Origin: Negadavirga shengliensis
Lineage (GTDB): Bacteria > Bacteroidota > Bacteroidia > Cytophagales > Cyclobacteriaceae
Direction: 5' to 3'
Length of the DNA: 64,000 nt
NCBI RefSeq assembly: GCF_042652345.1
Contig: NZ_JBHSJJ010000016.1
Location: 1-64,000, forward strand
This document shows, in pieces, positions 16,485 to 24,327 of the stretch (positions are counted from its first letter, which is position 1; every line of letters begins with the position of its first letter). A program made the position numbers and the translations under genes. Under the pieces are notes generated by a model, which was not told the origin of the DNA, did not search any database, and saw nothing but the letters and a program-made list of their open reading frames with translations.

Positions 16485-18392
16485 CTAAGGAAATCCCACC
16501 CTGGCAAGCAAATCCTGAAAGGCCGGATCCTCATGCAGCCCATAAAACTGTGGCTCACTTTTCAGCCAGGGGATTTCCATTTCATGCTGTGCGTAGGCTT
16601 CCTGCAGCCACTGGAGCGCCGATGGTTTATCGTCCAACGCGGCACAAATGACCGCGATAAAAAAGCGGAGTGCTCCCGCATCGTTTTCGTTGATTTTTTC
16701 CTTTAACTCCGCCATAAGTTCAAGGGCTTTTCCAGTTTCCCCTGCCCGGGCATAGGCTGCTCCCATCCACCCCAGCACACGGGGATACCTTATCCCTTCA
16801 ATCTGCAGCACCCTTTGAAACAAAGAAATTGCTTCCCGGTGTCTTCCAGTATTTAACAAAAGGAACCCATAATTTTCCATGGTGCTGTGATTATTGAACA
16901 TTCTCATACGGGCTAGGGCAAACTCTTCGGCTTCTTCATACCTACCGGTATAATACAGCGAAAGTATCATCCGGGTATTGGGGTAGTAAGGGTCCGTCTG
17001 ATCCAGTCTTCTGGAAACGGCAAGCGCTTCATCATGTCTCCCAATAAAATTAAGAAAGTCAGCATATACGGCCAAGGCACTCTGAAAGTCGGAAGCGATG
17101 GCTTTTTGATAAAGTTGTTCCGCACCTTCAAAGTCCCAGTCGTTGTAAAGCAAATAAAACCCCTTCCAAGTTATCGTTTCGACATTGCCGGGATCCAGGG
17201 CAAGGGCTTTATCCAATAAGGGTTTCGCCAATGAAAACGCTTCCAATGGGCTTAATTCCGCACCAAACATGCCCGCCTTTAAAATATAAGTTGCCGCCAG
17301 CGCCCCATAGGCCAAGGCATAGCCGGAGTCCAGCGCTATTGCCTGTTGAAAACACCGGGCGGCGCGATGAATCCCGCTTCTGGTATACGTATTGAATTCA
17401 TATTCTCCCTTAAGATACAGGTCATAGGCCTCCGGATTATCGGTGGATGCCTGGCTAAGCAGCACTTTTTCCTCCGGGGACAAAGTGGTTTGCAAAACCG
17501 AAGACACATTCTCTGCAATCTCGTTTTGGATCATAAAAATGTCTTTTAACTCCCGGTCATAATGCTCTGCCCATACCTGGCCTTCCGAGCCGGCATCGAC
17601 TAAACGCACATCAATGCGCACGGTATTTTGGAAGCGCTGTATACTTCCTTCCAGGAGATGGGATACCCGGAGTTCTCTGGCAATTTCGGGGATGGAATGC
17701 GCGCTTTCCCGGTACCTGTCCGCTGAGGTTCTGGAAATGACTTTCAGGTCCTTTATTCTTGATAGATGGGTAGTAATGGTACCCACTACCCCGTCTACAA
17801 AATATTCATTTTCATCATCGGTGCTGAGGTTTCTAAAAGGCAGCACGGCTATGGATTTTCCATGTATGCTGTTTTCCAAAGCAATGGGTCCTTTTTCATT
17901 TTCCTTAATAAAAAATTGGTAAACGAAAATGGCGGTCAGTAAAACAGCCAAAAACAAACCTGAGACAATCAACTTTCCCGCCCGGAAAGGATGGTGTTGA
18001 GGGGTATTTGGAGCGGAATTTTCTTTATGATCGGTGTTGATGGCCTTTATTTTGTGTTTAACCATGCTCGGAGCATATCCGAAGTACTCCGTAAAACAGG
18101 TGGTGAAATAACTGGGGCTGCCGAAGCCCACTTCGTACGCTACTTCTGCGACCGTAAGGTCACCTATTTCCAGGTGTTCCAAGGCCTTGCGCAAGCGGTA
18201 CTCCCGGATGTATTGGCTTACGGATTGACCGGTGGCCGACTGAAGCTTGCGATGCAGGTTGGAGCGGCTCATGCCCACTTTTTGGGCCAATTCTTCCACC
18301 CCAAACTGCTCGTTTTTCAGGTTGGCTTCCACTTCCCTTTCCAAAACCTCCAGGAGTGACCTAAAAGCCTGGCTATGTGCGGGTTTTTCCAT
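16485..18392 (-). CDS. membrane-anchored AraC-type regulator with TolB/FlgO-like and TPR domains
   Basis: 635 residues. The N-terminus is an AraC-type double helix-turn-helix (about 20-115: VEELAQKVGMSRSNLHRKLQSATGQS.. VAEVAYEVGFGSPSYFTTCF). A transmembrane helix follows (about 147-171, KLIVSGLFLAVLLTAIFVYQFF). Next comes a conserved SIAVLPFRNLSTDDENEYFVDG domain of the kind found in adenylate-cyclase-like regulators. The C-terminal half holds TPR units (about 330-600). The DNA-binding part is therefore cytoplasmic and the TPR part probably periplasmic, giving a one-component trans-membrane sensor. It lies immediately upstream of the outer-membrane barrel gene on the same strand and is likely its regulator. 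Confidence 0.88.
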   Translation of the reverse strand: MEKPAHSQAFRSLLEVLEREVEANLKNEQFGVEELAQKVGMSRSNLHRKLQSATGQSVSQYIREYRLRKALEHLEIGDLTVAEVAYEVGFGSPSYFTTCFTEYFGYAPSMVKHKIKAINTDHKENSAPNTPQHHPFRAGKLIVSGLFLAVLLTAIFVYQFFIKENEKGPIALENSIHGKSIAVLPFRNLSTDDENEYFVDGVVGTITTHLSRIKDLKVISRTSADRYRESAHSIPEIARELRVSHLLEGSIQRFQNTVRIDVRLVDAGSEGQVWAEHYDRELKDIFMIQNEIAENVSSVLQTTLSPEEKVLLSQASTDNPEAYDLYLKGEYEFNTYTRSGIHRAARCFQQAIALDSGYALAYGALAATYILKAGMFGAELSPLEAFSLAKPLLDKALALDPGNVETITWKGFYLLYNDWDFEGAEQLYQKAIASDFQSALAVYADFLNFIGRHDEALAVSRRLDQTDPYYPNTRMILSLYYTGRYEEAEEFALARMRMFNNHSTMENYGFLLLNTGRHREAISLFQRVLQIEGIRYPRVLGWMGAAYARAGETGKALELMAELKEKINENDAGALRFFIAVICAALDDKPSALQWLQEAYAQHEMEIPWLKSEPQFYGLHEDPAFQDLLARVGFP

Positions 18393-18473
18393 TTACTTCA
18401 AAAATATCGGCAGGTTAATTTAGTGAAAAAATGCGGTTTATTTATATTTTTTTGTATTTGGGATAGTAATAGG

Positions 18474-19113
18474 AAAAAGGGAACAGGGAATCGGGCGGGA
18501 ACTTCTGTTCTTTTTTCCCTATTCACAAAGTATTCAGGAAATAGGGAACGGGGAACAGGGAATCGGGAATCAAGCGGAAACCTCCTGTTCTCTTTTCCTT
18601 ATTTCCTATTCACTGGGTATTCACAAATCAGGAAAAAGGGAACCGGGAACAGGGAACCGGGCGGGAACTTCTGTTCTTTTTTCCCTATTCCCCAACTATT
18701 CAGAAGAGGGAAAATAGGGAACAGGGAACAGGGAACAGGGAACCGGGCGGAAACCTCCTGTTCTCTTTTCCCTATTAACCATTCACGCAGTATTCAGGAA
18801 ATAGGGAACGGGGAACAGGGAATCGGGAATCGAGCGGAAACTTCCTGTTCTCTTTTCCTTATTCACTTTTCACGCAGTATTCAGGAAGTGGGGAACAGAG
18901 AACAGGGAACAGGGAACAGGGCGGGAACTTCTGTTCTCTTTTCCCTATTCCCCAACTATTCAGAAGAGGGAAAATAGGGAACAGGGAACGGGGAACCGGG
19001 CGGAAACCTCCTGTTCTCTTTTCCCTATTAACCATTCACGCAGTATTCAGGAAATAGAGAACCGGGAACAGGGAACAGGAAATCGGACGAAAACTCCTGT
19101 TCTCTTTTCCCTA
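18474..19113. repeat. tandem array of eight ~87-bp hairpin-forming repeat units
   Basis: Eight units, with centres (GCGGRAAC-type sequence) near 18496, 18574, 18660, 18747, 18834, 18921, 19000 and 19088; the period is 75-87 bp. Each unit has a 5' arm of the form AATAGGGAACAGGGAACAGG and a 3' arm CCTGTTCTCTTTTCCCTATT that is its near-perfect reverse complement, so each can fold into a long hairpin. Heptameric GGGAACA micro-repeats fill the 5' arm. Two sub-types (GCGGGAACTTCTG and GCGGAAACCTCCTG) are interspersed. Units 3-4 and 6-7 are nearly identical at a 261-bp offset, indicating a recent higher-order duplication. A 200-residue open frame through the array is a repeat artefact. The last arm overlaps the stop of the neighbouring small gene. 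Confidence 0.8.
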
Positions 19114-19251
19114 TTCTTTCTTAAAAAACAAAAGGCTTAGGGCCAGAAACCCTATGCCGGTTAGGCCTGGCGGAAGCATGTTTTTGGTAAAGCTTAAAAC
19201 GATCAAAATAATCCCCAGAATAAGTAATATAAATGCTACGGCCTTTTTCAT
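19111..19251 (-). CDS. 46-residue two-helix membrane protein
   Basis: Small open frame from ATG at 19249-19251 to TAG at 19111-19113. The sequence begins MKKAVAFILLILGIILIVLS (first membrane helix), continues with FTKNMLPPG (loop) and TGIGFLALSLLFF (second helix), and ends KKE. The charge pattern and hydrophobic spacing strongly support translation despite the length. The stop codon is formed by the edge of the hairpin repeat array, so array expansion may have trimmed or redefined the C-terminus. Function unknown; small hydrophobic proteins of this type are often stress or cell-envelope modulators. Confidence 0.6.
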   Translation of the reverse strand: MKKAVAFILLILGIILIVLSFTKNMLPPGLTGIGFLALSLLFFKKE

Positions 19252-19376
19252 AGTTGTTTTAGGTTAGTTGTTCTTCTATCACAATATAATATTTTTTTGC
19301 AGGTATATGAATGCAATGCACTCCCCTACCGTGACAAGATCCGGTTTTATTCCACAGCCACATACAAAGAGCGTCT

Positions 19377-20168
19377 TCAAACAAAGGTTATCTCCCGGAG
19401 CATGATCGTCACGCCCATGAAAAGGACAAACCATCCAAAGGCCACCTGCAACTGTTCATTGGCCAGTTTGCGGGTAAAATGCCCTGCCAGAAAGATTCCC
19501 GTCATAGCCAGTCCCGTGATCAAAAGCAAAAAAGGCCAATCGATGGCACGGTTGAGCATATCCCCGGTAAAACCGATCAAAGAATTGGCCGAAACGATCA
19601 ACAAGGTGGTTCCCACGATGGTCTTGAAGGGCAAAGCTGTGAAATGCAACAATACCAGAATGACAATAAAACCGCCTCCTGCTCCCACCAGTCCGGTTAG
19701 AAACCCAGTAACTATCCCTGCGGGCACCATAAAAACGCCGTTGTCTCCCTGTCTGCTACCCTGGCCCAAACTCCAGTTTTGGGCAATCATGGGTTTGGCC
19801 GATAGTATCATAAACAAGGCAAACAGGCCGAGGATCAGCCCTCTTTTTGTATAACTGAATCCTTCCGTGTACAACAGTACTTCCGGAATATTGGGAACAA
19901 TCCATTTTCTTGTGACAAAAATCGCAGCCAGGGAAGGGATCCCAAATAAAGCGGCGGTACGGATATCCACCATCTGGGTCCGGTATTTCAGAACACAGCC
20001 CACCAGACTCGTATTCCCCACAATAAACAGCGAGTAGGCAGTGGAAGTAACCGTATCGAGCGAAAACAAATACACCAGGATAGGCACGGACAGGATGGCC
20101 CCGCCTCCTCCAAAGGTGCCGAGCAACAGGCCCACAAACAAAAGGGCAATATATCCAAAGATTTCCAT
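19377..20168 (-). CDS. sulfite exporter TauE/SafE-family membrane transporter
   Basis: 263 residues with about eight membrane helices. The duplicated TauE/SafE signature is visible as GLLLGTFGGGGAILSVPILVYL (residues about 14-35) and TGLVGAGGGFIVILVLL (about 157-173). The family exports sulfite, sulfonates or other organic anions. It directly follows the TsdA-like cytochrome gene (stop to start 1 bp apart) and is the last gene of a four-gene minus-strand operon with two DsrE-like proteins. Export or handling of oxidised sulfur is therefore a well-supported context inference. The start is the first ATG, beginning directly with the first helix. Confidence 0.9.
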   Translation of the reverse strand: MEIFGYIALLFVGLLLGTFGGGGAILSVPILVYLFSLDTVTSTAYSLFIVGNTSLVGCVLKYRTQMVDIRTAALFGIPSLAAIFVTRKWIVPNIPEVLLYTEGFSYTKRGLILGLFALFMILSAKPMIAQNWSLGQGSRQGDNGVFMVPAGIVTGFLTGLVGAGGGFIVILVLLHFTALPFKTIVGTTLLIVSANSLIGFTGDMLNRAIDWPFLLLITGLAMTGIFLAGHFTRKLANEQLQVAFGWFVLFMGVTIMLREITFV

Positions 20169-21218
20169 TTATTGATAAGCTGCTATTATGGGCCCGAAAG
20201 GCCCGTACTTGTGTTGTTCTTCTGAAAAACCGTCCACATAGGGACCAAAAGGATGGTCAACCGGCTTTTTGGAGATATCCGGCCAGTCTTCAGAGAAGTC
20301 CTTCTCAGGTCTAGGCATGGAATTGACAAAAGCGGCCACGTCCCAGGCTTCTTCATCTGTGAGGATGGGGGCTTCATAGGTGGTCCCATAGGGCATATTG
20401 TATTTGACATAAGATGCAAAGCTGGAAATACGGTATAAACCTGCCCCGGTATTATAACTTTCCTCCCCATAAAGCGGCGGATAGATCCATTCCAAGCCGG
20501 ATGCCGCCAACTCTCCCCCGCCATTTTCCCCATGACAGGAGGCACAATGCTTCCCATACCCGATTTTGCCCTTCAGAGGATCCGCCGGGCGATCGAGATA
20601 GGGAAGCGGGATCAAACCAAAGCCCTCAAACGATTCCTCATTCTCCACTTCCTTGCCCACCCATTTCAAATAGGATACCATGGCCGCCATTTCCCTGCTT
20701 TCCGCATCGAGTTTTTGGCCGTTGAGACTGCGTTCTATGCAATCATTGATCCTCTTTTCAAATCCTTCGACCGTGCCGGAACGGTGCCGCAGTTTGGGGT
20801 AAATGGCCGCTACCTTGCCGTAATTGTTCCCATAAGGAACTGTCCCGGCTTCCAGGTGACAGTTCTGGCAGTTCATCCCGTTGCTCATGTTCCCAACTTT
20901 TCCTTTTGGTCCCAGGTATATGGACGTATGGGCGATGAGTTCCCGCCCGTAACGGACCAGATCGCCTTCCTCGGTATCAGGGATAGAGGAAATATCCGGA
21001 GACTTCCACAACAGGGCAGCGGACTTCGGGCTTTCCCGGGCCGGCGCAATGGCGGCAGCCGGAAAATGCCGAAAATTTTTCCCAACGCCGCCAGTCAGAC
21101 GGGCCATGTCCCAGCCCGTTATGAACAGCACGACCACGCCCAGCTGACAAAGGGCCAATGCCCCGATCAGGCCAACCAGACGGCTGATCAACCGAAAAAA
21201 TGCCTTTTCCTCAGTCAT
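20169..21218 (-). CDS. TsdA-like diheme cytochrome c (thiosulfate dehydrogenase family)
   Basis: 349 residues from the ATG at 21218, which overlaps the stop of the DsrE-like gene as ATGA; a GTG-less longer frame is less likely. A single membrane anchor (LVGLIGALALCQLGVVVLFITGW) is followed by two c-type haem sites: CQNCH (about 117-121), with the family context MNCQNCHLEAGTVPYGNNY, and CASCH (about 225), with HGENGGG. This two-domain arrangement matches TsdA, which interconverts thiosulfate and tetrathionate at the periplasmic face. The TauE/SafE and DsrE-like neighbours support sulfur metabolism. An unusual Tyr-Gly-rich C-terminal tail (FGPYVDGFSEEQHKYGPFGP) is present. Confidence 0.85.
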   Translation of the reverse strand: MTEEKAFFRLISRLVGLIGALALCQLGVVVLFITGWDMARLTGGVGKNFRHFPAAAIAPARESPKSAALLWKSPDISSIPDTEEGDLVRYGRELIAHTSIYLGPKGKVGNMSNGMNCQNCHLEAGTVPYGNNYGKVAAIYPKLRHRSGTVEGFEKRINDCIERSLNGQKLDAESREMAAMVSYLKWVGKEVENEESFEGFGLIPLPYLDRPADPLKGKIGYGKHCASCHGENGGGELAASGLEWIYPPLYGEESYNTGAGLYRISSFASYVKYNMPYGTTYEAPILTDEEAWDVAAFVNSMPRPEKDFSEDWPDISKKPVDHPFGPYVDGFSEEQHKYGPFGPIIAAYQ

Positions 21219-21631
21219 TTGTGTGACTCTTTGATGTATCCCCAACCTTCTCCCTGTCTGAGTACAATCTCGAGAAGCCCGTCCGGCACTGTCCGGATAC
21301 CGGTCAGAAGTTGCGATGGTTCCGCATGGTACCTTCTCATGGTCTCTTCACAGACCAGAATGGATACCCGGTCACTGTCTTGGAACGCCGCAATGTCCGC
21401 TGATACCGATGACTGCTCCCGAAGGGCCATGGGAAGCGCGCCTCCGTATATCACTACCTCAAATTCGGAATCTTTGTACGCTTCGGCCATGAGCTTGACA
21501 TGCCTCATGACTGTCTGGTGTGTGCTTTCATCGCCACTGGTCACATCAAATACCACCCTGACCGGATGGGTTTGCCCCCATGCGCTTATCAAAAGCATGA
21601 ATAGAGGGATAATCACGATGTATTTTTTCAT
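21215..21631 (-). CDS. exported DsrE-family protein
   Basis: 138 residues from the ATG at 21631, chosen because it opens a Sec signal (MKKYIVIIPLFMLLISAWGQ). The mature domain is a DsrE/DsrF-like alpha/beta fold (VRVVFDVTSGDESTHQTVMRH, FEVVIYGGALPMAL, VSILVCEETMRRY). A single cysteine in the position used for sulfur relay in the family is visible in ILVCEETM. DsrE-like proteins carry persulfide sulfur; a periplasmic version next to a TsdA-like cytochrome fits thiosulfate or polysulfide handling. It is translationally coupled to the cytochrome gene and follows the Tat-exported DsrE paralogue by 96 bp. Confidence 0.83.
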   Translation of the reverse strand: MKKYIVIIPLFMLLISAWGQTHPVRVVFDVTSGDESTHQTVMRHVKLMAEAYKDSEFEVVIYGGALPMALREQSSVSADIAAFQDSDRVSILVCEETMRRYHAEPSQLLTGIRTVPDGLLEIVLRQGEGWGYIKESHK

Positions 21632-21727
21632 GGTTATGGTTTTTGATTGTTGTTGAGGGTTGCCCATGGGAAAGGACGCTGTTCGGGCCTGTTTCCCATG
21701 GGACAATCCCCTTTTTTCAATGGGTCC

Positions 21728-22426
21728 TTACCCCGCAAAAATATAAGCGCAACCATGTTCCTGTGCCCGGCCCAATGCCCATACGCCCGAGGGCACGATC
21801 TGGATATTCGGCAGCAACCCGGACACCCATTCATCATACACCGCTTTGGCATCGAGGTTCATGGCCTGGGCTGCGGCGCCCGAATAAACGGTCAAAGCGG
21901 CATTGCACACGCAAAACATCACACCGCTGTCCTGCAGCTGGTCGATGCCAATGGCCACTTCTCCTATCCCGGGAACCTGGAAGGTGCCTGGCTTGGGTTT
22001 CCAAAAGGGGTTTCGGTCACTGGTCTGTTCCGTCAATGGGTCAGGGGCATGGAACAATTTTGTGAAGTTGTATTTGGGCCATAGGCTGTGTTCCATGGCG
22101 TAAGCGATGGCATCGTGACGGAGCACCACCACCACACTGCAGTCCTTTTCAGGGGTGCCCGTCGCTTCATTGGTAAGGAGGAATATCCTGGGCCAGGCAA
22201 ACGTGAATATCCCGTTGGGCTGGGGTGCGTCATAGACTACCCGGTGTAATCCCTTGACCTGCTTGAACCAGTTGTCGGCATCGTTTACCGCCAGCACGTT
22301 CTTTGCCATGGAAATATTCTTTTCCATTAAAGAATACGCCATAACAGGTGAAGCCAAACCGGACAAACCGGCTGTTGCAGCCATGGTGCCGATAAACTTT
22401 CTTCTTGAGTTTGCATTGTTTTTCAT
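21728..22426 (-). CDS. Tat-exported DsrE-like protein
   Basis: 232 residues. A twin-arginine signal (NSRRKFIGTMAATAGLSGL, residues 6-24) precedes a DsrE-like domain (KQVKGLHRVVYDAP, CSVVVVLRHDAIAYAM, DSGVMFCVCNAALTVYSG). Two cysteines, FCVC, lie in the late helix region. Tat export implies folding, perhaps with a bound cofactor or sulfur species, in the cytoplasm before transport. It is the first gene of the sulfur operon (this gene, DsrE, TsdA-like, TauE/SafE). The 68-bp element found upstream of the barrel gene also occurs 180 bp before this start. Confidence 0.83.
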   Translation of the reverse strand: MKNNANSRRKFIGTMAATAGLSGLASPVMAYSLMEKNISMAKNVLAVNDADNWFKQVKGLHRVVYDAPQPNGIFTFAWPRIFLLTNEATGTPEKDCSVVVVLRHDAIAYAMEHSLWPKYNFTKLFHAPDPLTEQTSDRNPFWKPKPGTFQVPGIGEVAIGIDQLQDSGVMFCVCNAALTVYSGAAAQAMNLDAKAVYDEWVSGLLPNIQIVPSGVWALGRAQEHGCAYIFAG

Positions 22427-23207
22427 GATAGGTATTGGTTTATGGTTAATAGATAATTTTAACTTCTTTTTGCAGAAGGATCATTTGCTGTACTTCCGTA
22501 TATCGGTAAGAAGTCTGGACACTGCTTCTTGTGAGCTGACGAATAGAGAGTTACACCTTGTCACACACAAAGTTGGATAATGGTCCAGGCATAGACCTAT
22601 CAGGCATGTTGCAACTTCTTTTAATTTTTTTTAAAAGGATTAAACCTATGTCCCATCCTTTTGAACAGGTTGCAAAGCGGTTTGTAAAGCCCTCTGGCAA
22701 AAGGACCCAGGCGGGTGCGGGAGCGGTTGTTCTTCAGGTCGGATCCATCGCCGCAGGCTGTGTCATGGCTGCCCCTGCCGAACGGGCTACGCTACGTGCC
22801 TGCAAGTGGAATGATGAAAGGAATGAAACTGGTAGAATTGGGAGCACCTCAGTGCAAAGGCAAAAAGGTTACCCGTGTTTGGACACGCCAGGCAGGGAAT
22901 GTTAGGGTTCCGGCTTTCTATTGCCCCTCAAGCGAAAATTGTCAAAAAAAACTGATATGGAGGCTGCGGTTAAAAGCCGCTGTTAATCCCCGGACAGGCA
23001 ATCCGCATTTTGAAGTTACAATAACCTGAAAAGAATAGTCGTAAGACCGGATATTATCCTAAGGTCCAGGATGGCTGCAAAAAGGAGCAGCTGCCCGGAC
23101 AGCTGTATTTTTTATTTTTTCAGCTTCTTCTATCGGGAATCGTATTGTTGTGTTTATCTTTCCCGGTGCCCCGTAAAAGTATAATCTGTGTTAACCATCT
23201 TACTTGG
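22427..23207. other. 781-bp intergenic region upstream of the sulfur operon
   Basis: No supported gene on either strand; a 115-codon open frame on the plus strand lacks any family features and crosses the shared 68-bp element. The region contains that element (22606-22673), which probably holds the operon's control site. The sequence beyond about 22700 shows no recognisable structure. Confidence 0.5.
22606..22673. promoter_or_regulatory. 68-bp regulatory element shared with the barrel gene (copy 2)
   Basis: Ungapped match to 16198-16265 (52 of 68 positions), located 180 bp upstream of the first DsrE-like gene. Shared cores: ATGTTGC, TTTTTTTAAAAG, CTATGTCCCATCC versus CATATGTCCCATCC. Same orientation relative to the downstream gene in both places. 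Confidence 0.5.
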
Positions 23208-23663
23208 TTAATCAGAGCCTGTCGGAAGCATATTCCTGATACCGGTGATCTTCCACCTATTGTCTTTTAAAACCACAATAAACGTGCTCCACATCTTTCT
23301 GGAAGAACCATCCGGGTTAGCGATTTCATATCTGGCATCCACTATTCCATGGTGTGGATCAAGCAACCGTATTTTTTCCACAGTAAGGGTCCGGGTTCCC
23401 TGGTTTGTCTCCGAGCTTCTTTTCATCCCCTCAACGGACTGTTTGATTCCGGTTCTCCATTCGCCTGTAGAAACCAGCTGATCTATATCCACAGTCAAGA
23501 TGGTTTTCAGCAATACCGTGTCCTGGTTTTCCCGGGCTTCTGAATAGCTGTCAATCAGGGAGACCAAGTCTTTTCTGGTTTTGTCATCTGCTTCAATGTC
23601 CTGTCCAAAAAGTCCGGACGTAGAAAAAACCTGCAATAAAATGAGTAAGGTAAAATATTTCAT
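23208..23663 (-). CDS. secreted NTF2/SnoaL-like protein
   Basis: 151 residues from the ATG at 23663, which begins a Sec signal (MKYFTLLILLQVFSTSGLFGQ). The longer open frame upstream is intergenic repeat sequence. The mature part has the cone-shaped SnoaL/DUF4440 layout: a helical start (LVSLIDSYSEARENQDTVLLK) and late strands (GIVDARYEIANPDGSSRKMWSTFIVVLKDNRWKITG). Such domains bind small hydrophobic or sugar-derived ligands or act as modest catalysts; no catalytic set is evident. It is a single gene between divergent neighbours, with a dispersed repeat directly upstream of its start. Confidence 0.75.
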   Translation of the reverse strand: MKYFTLLILLQVFSTSGLFGQDIEADDKTRKDLVSLIDSYSEARENQDTVLLKTILTVDIDQLVSTGEWRTGIKQSVEGMKRSSETNQGTRTLTVEKIRLLDPHHGIVDARYEIANPDGSSRKMWSTFIVVLKDNRWKITGIRNMLPTGSD

Positions 23664-23690
23664 ATGTTTATAATTGTTCCTTGTCATATG

Positions 23691-23751
23691 GAATCTCGCA
23701 TGATAGATAATCATCCCAGTTTGTGACGATTCCGTCATGCTCGATTTCATG
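23691..23751. repeat. 61-bp dispersed repeat, copy 1
   Basis: Begins GAATCTCGCATGATAGATAA and ends TCGATTTCATG. A copy with the same first 28 bases and the same end lies at 40177-40237, also just upstream of a minus-strand gene with a Sec signal. Both include short dyads around GATGATTATC / GATAATCATC. It is likely a REP-like or mobile miniature element. Confidence 0.6.
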
Positions 23752-24327
23752 TGCCTGAAGATTTTGATCAATGATATTCCTATCGGGTTGAACCTAACAT
23801 AATCCACGCTCGATATGGTGGATAATTTACGGATTTTTAACATATAAAATCCACTTCATAAGCGGGAAAAATACGCTCCGCAGGTTAATATGGTCAGACA
23901 GCGGTCCTTCGATTCCGATGAAACGATTATCCGGCGAAGCCAGATATAAAGTTGGCGGTTAGTCAGAAGTACAGGCCGGGACAAAGCCTGTTTAGAAGGC
24001 TGAAAAAGAATATGCGGTTTTAGCTGTGATGGGCCTGCTTTTTTATGTGTTTGATATTTAATCACATAAAAAAAGGGAACTGGGAAAATTTGGAATTTAG
24101 GAAATAATCCAGTAGTCTTGTTCTTAATAAGTTACTTGAAAAAAGACATTTTACGGTATATTCCCGAATATAGCGCAATCGATTGCAGAGGGAGTTGCGA
24201 TTCGGAAATATCCTGAATGGAGGGGCTTGGATCCGGCTGCTGGGTCATGGCTTTTGAATTCCCTGCGAGGTTATTTATTGTTAGCAACAATTAAAAAATA
24301 ATTTTCACATAAACTCTTATATTAATC
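23752..24327. other. intergenic region with an A/T-rich stem-loop, no gene
   Basis: Between divergent genes; no supported coding sequence. Features seen: hairpin ACAGGC/GCCTGT at 23971-23991, and an 11-bp perfect stem TTTTTTATGTG/CACATAAAAAA at 24039-24073 with a 13-base loop. A terminator is unexpected between divergent genes, so the second hairpin may end an unannotated small RNA or be an operator. The plus-strand promoter of the kdgK gene must lie right of it. Confidence 0.45.

Noticed and set aside
18375..18977. 200-codon open frame across the GGGAACA array
   Set aside because: Its composition is generated by the tandem repeat (recurring GTGNRE-type segments); no domain, no signal and the frame follows the repeat period, so it is not a gene.
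18474..19113. CRISPR array
   Set aside because: Units are 75-87 bp, the intervening sequences are themselves repeated rather than unique, and no cas gene is near.
20532..21656. 374-codon plus-strand open frame opposite the TsdA-like gene
   Set aside because: Antisense shadow of a cytochrome gene with intact haem motifs; no recognisable protein features of its own.
22558..22905. 115-codon plus-strand open frame upstream of the DsrE operon
   Set aside because: It crosses a conserved non-coding control element and shows no coding features.
23856..24065. 69-codon minus-strand open frame between 23.8 and 24.1 kb
   Set aside because: No domain; it spans two hairpins in a divergent intergenic region.
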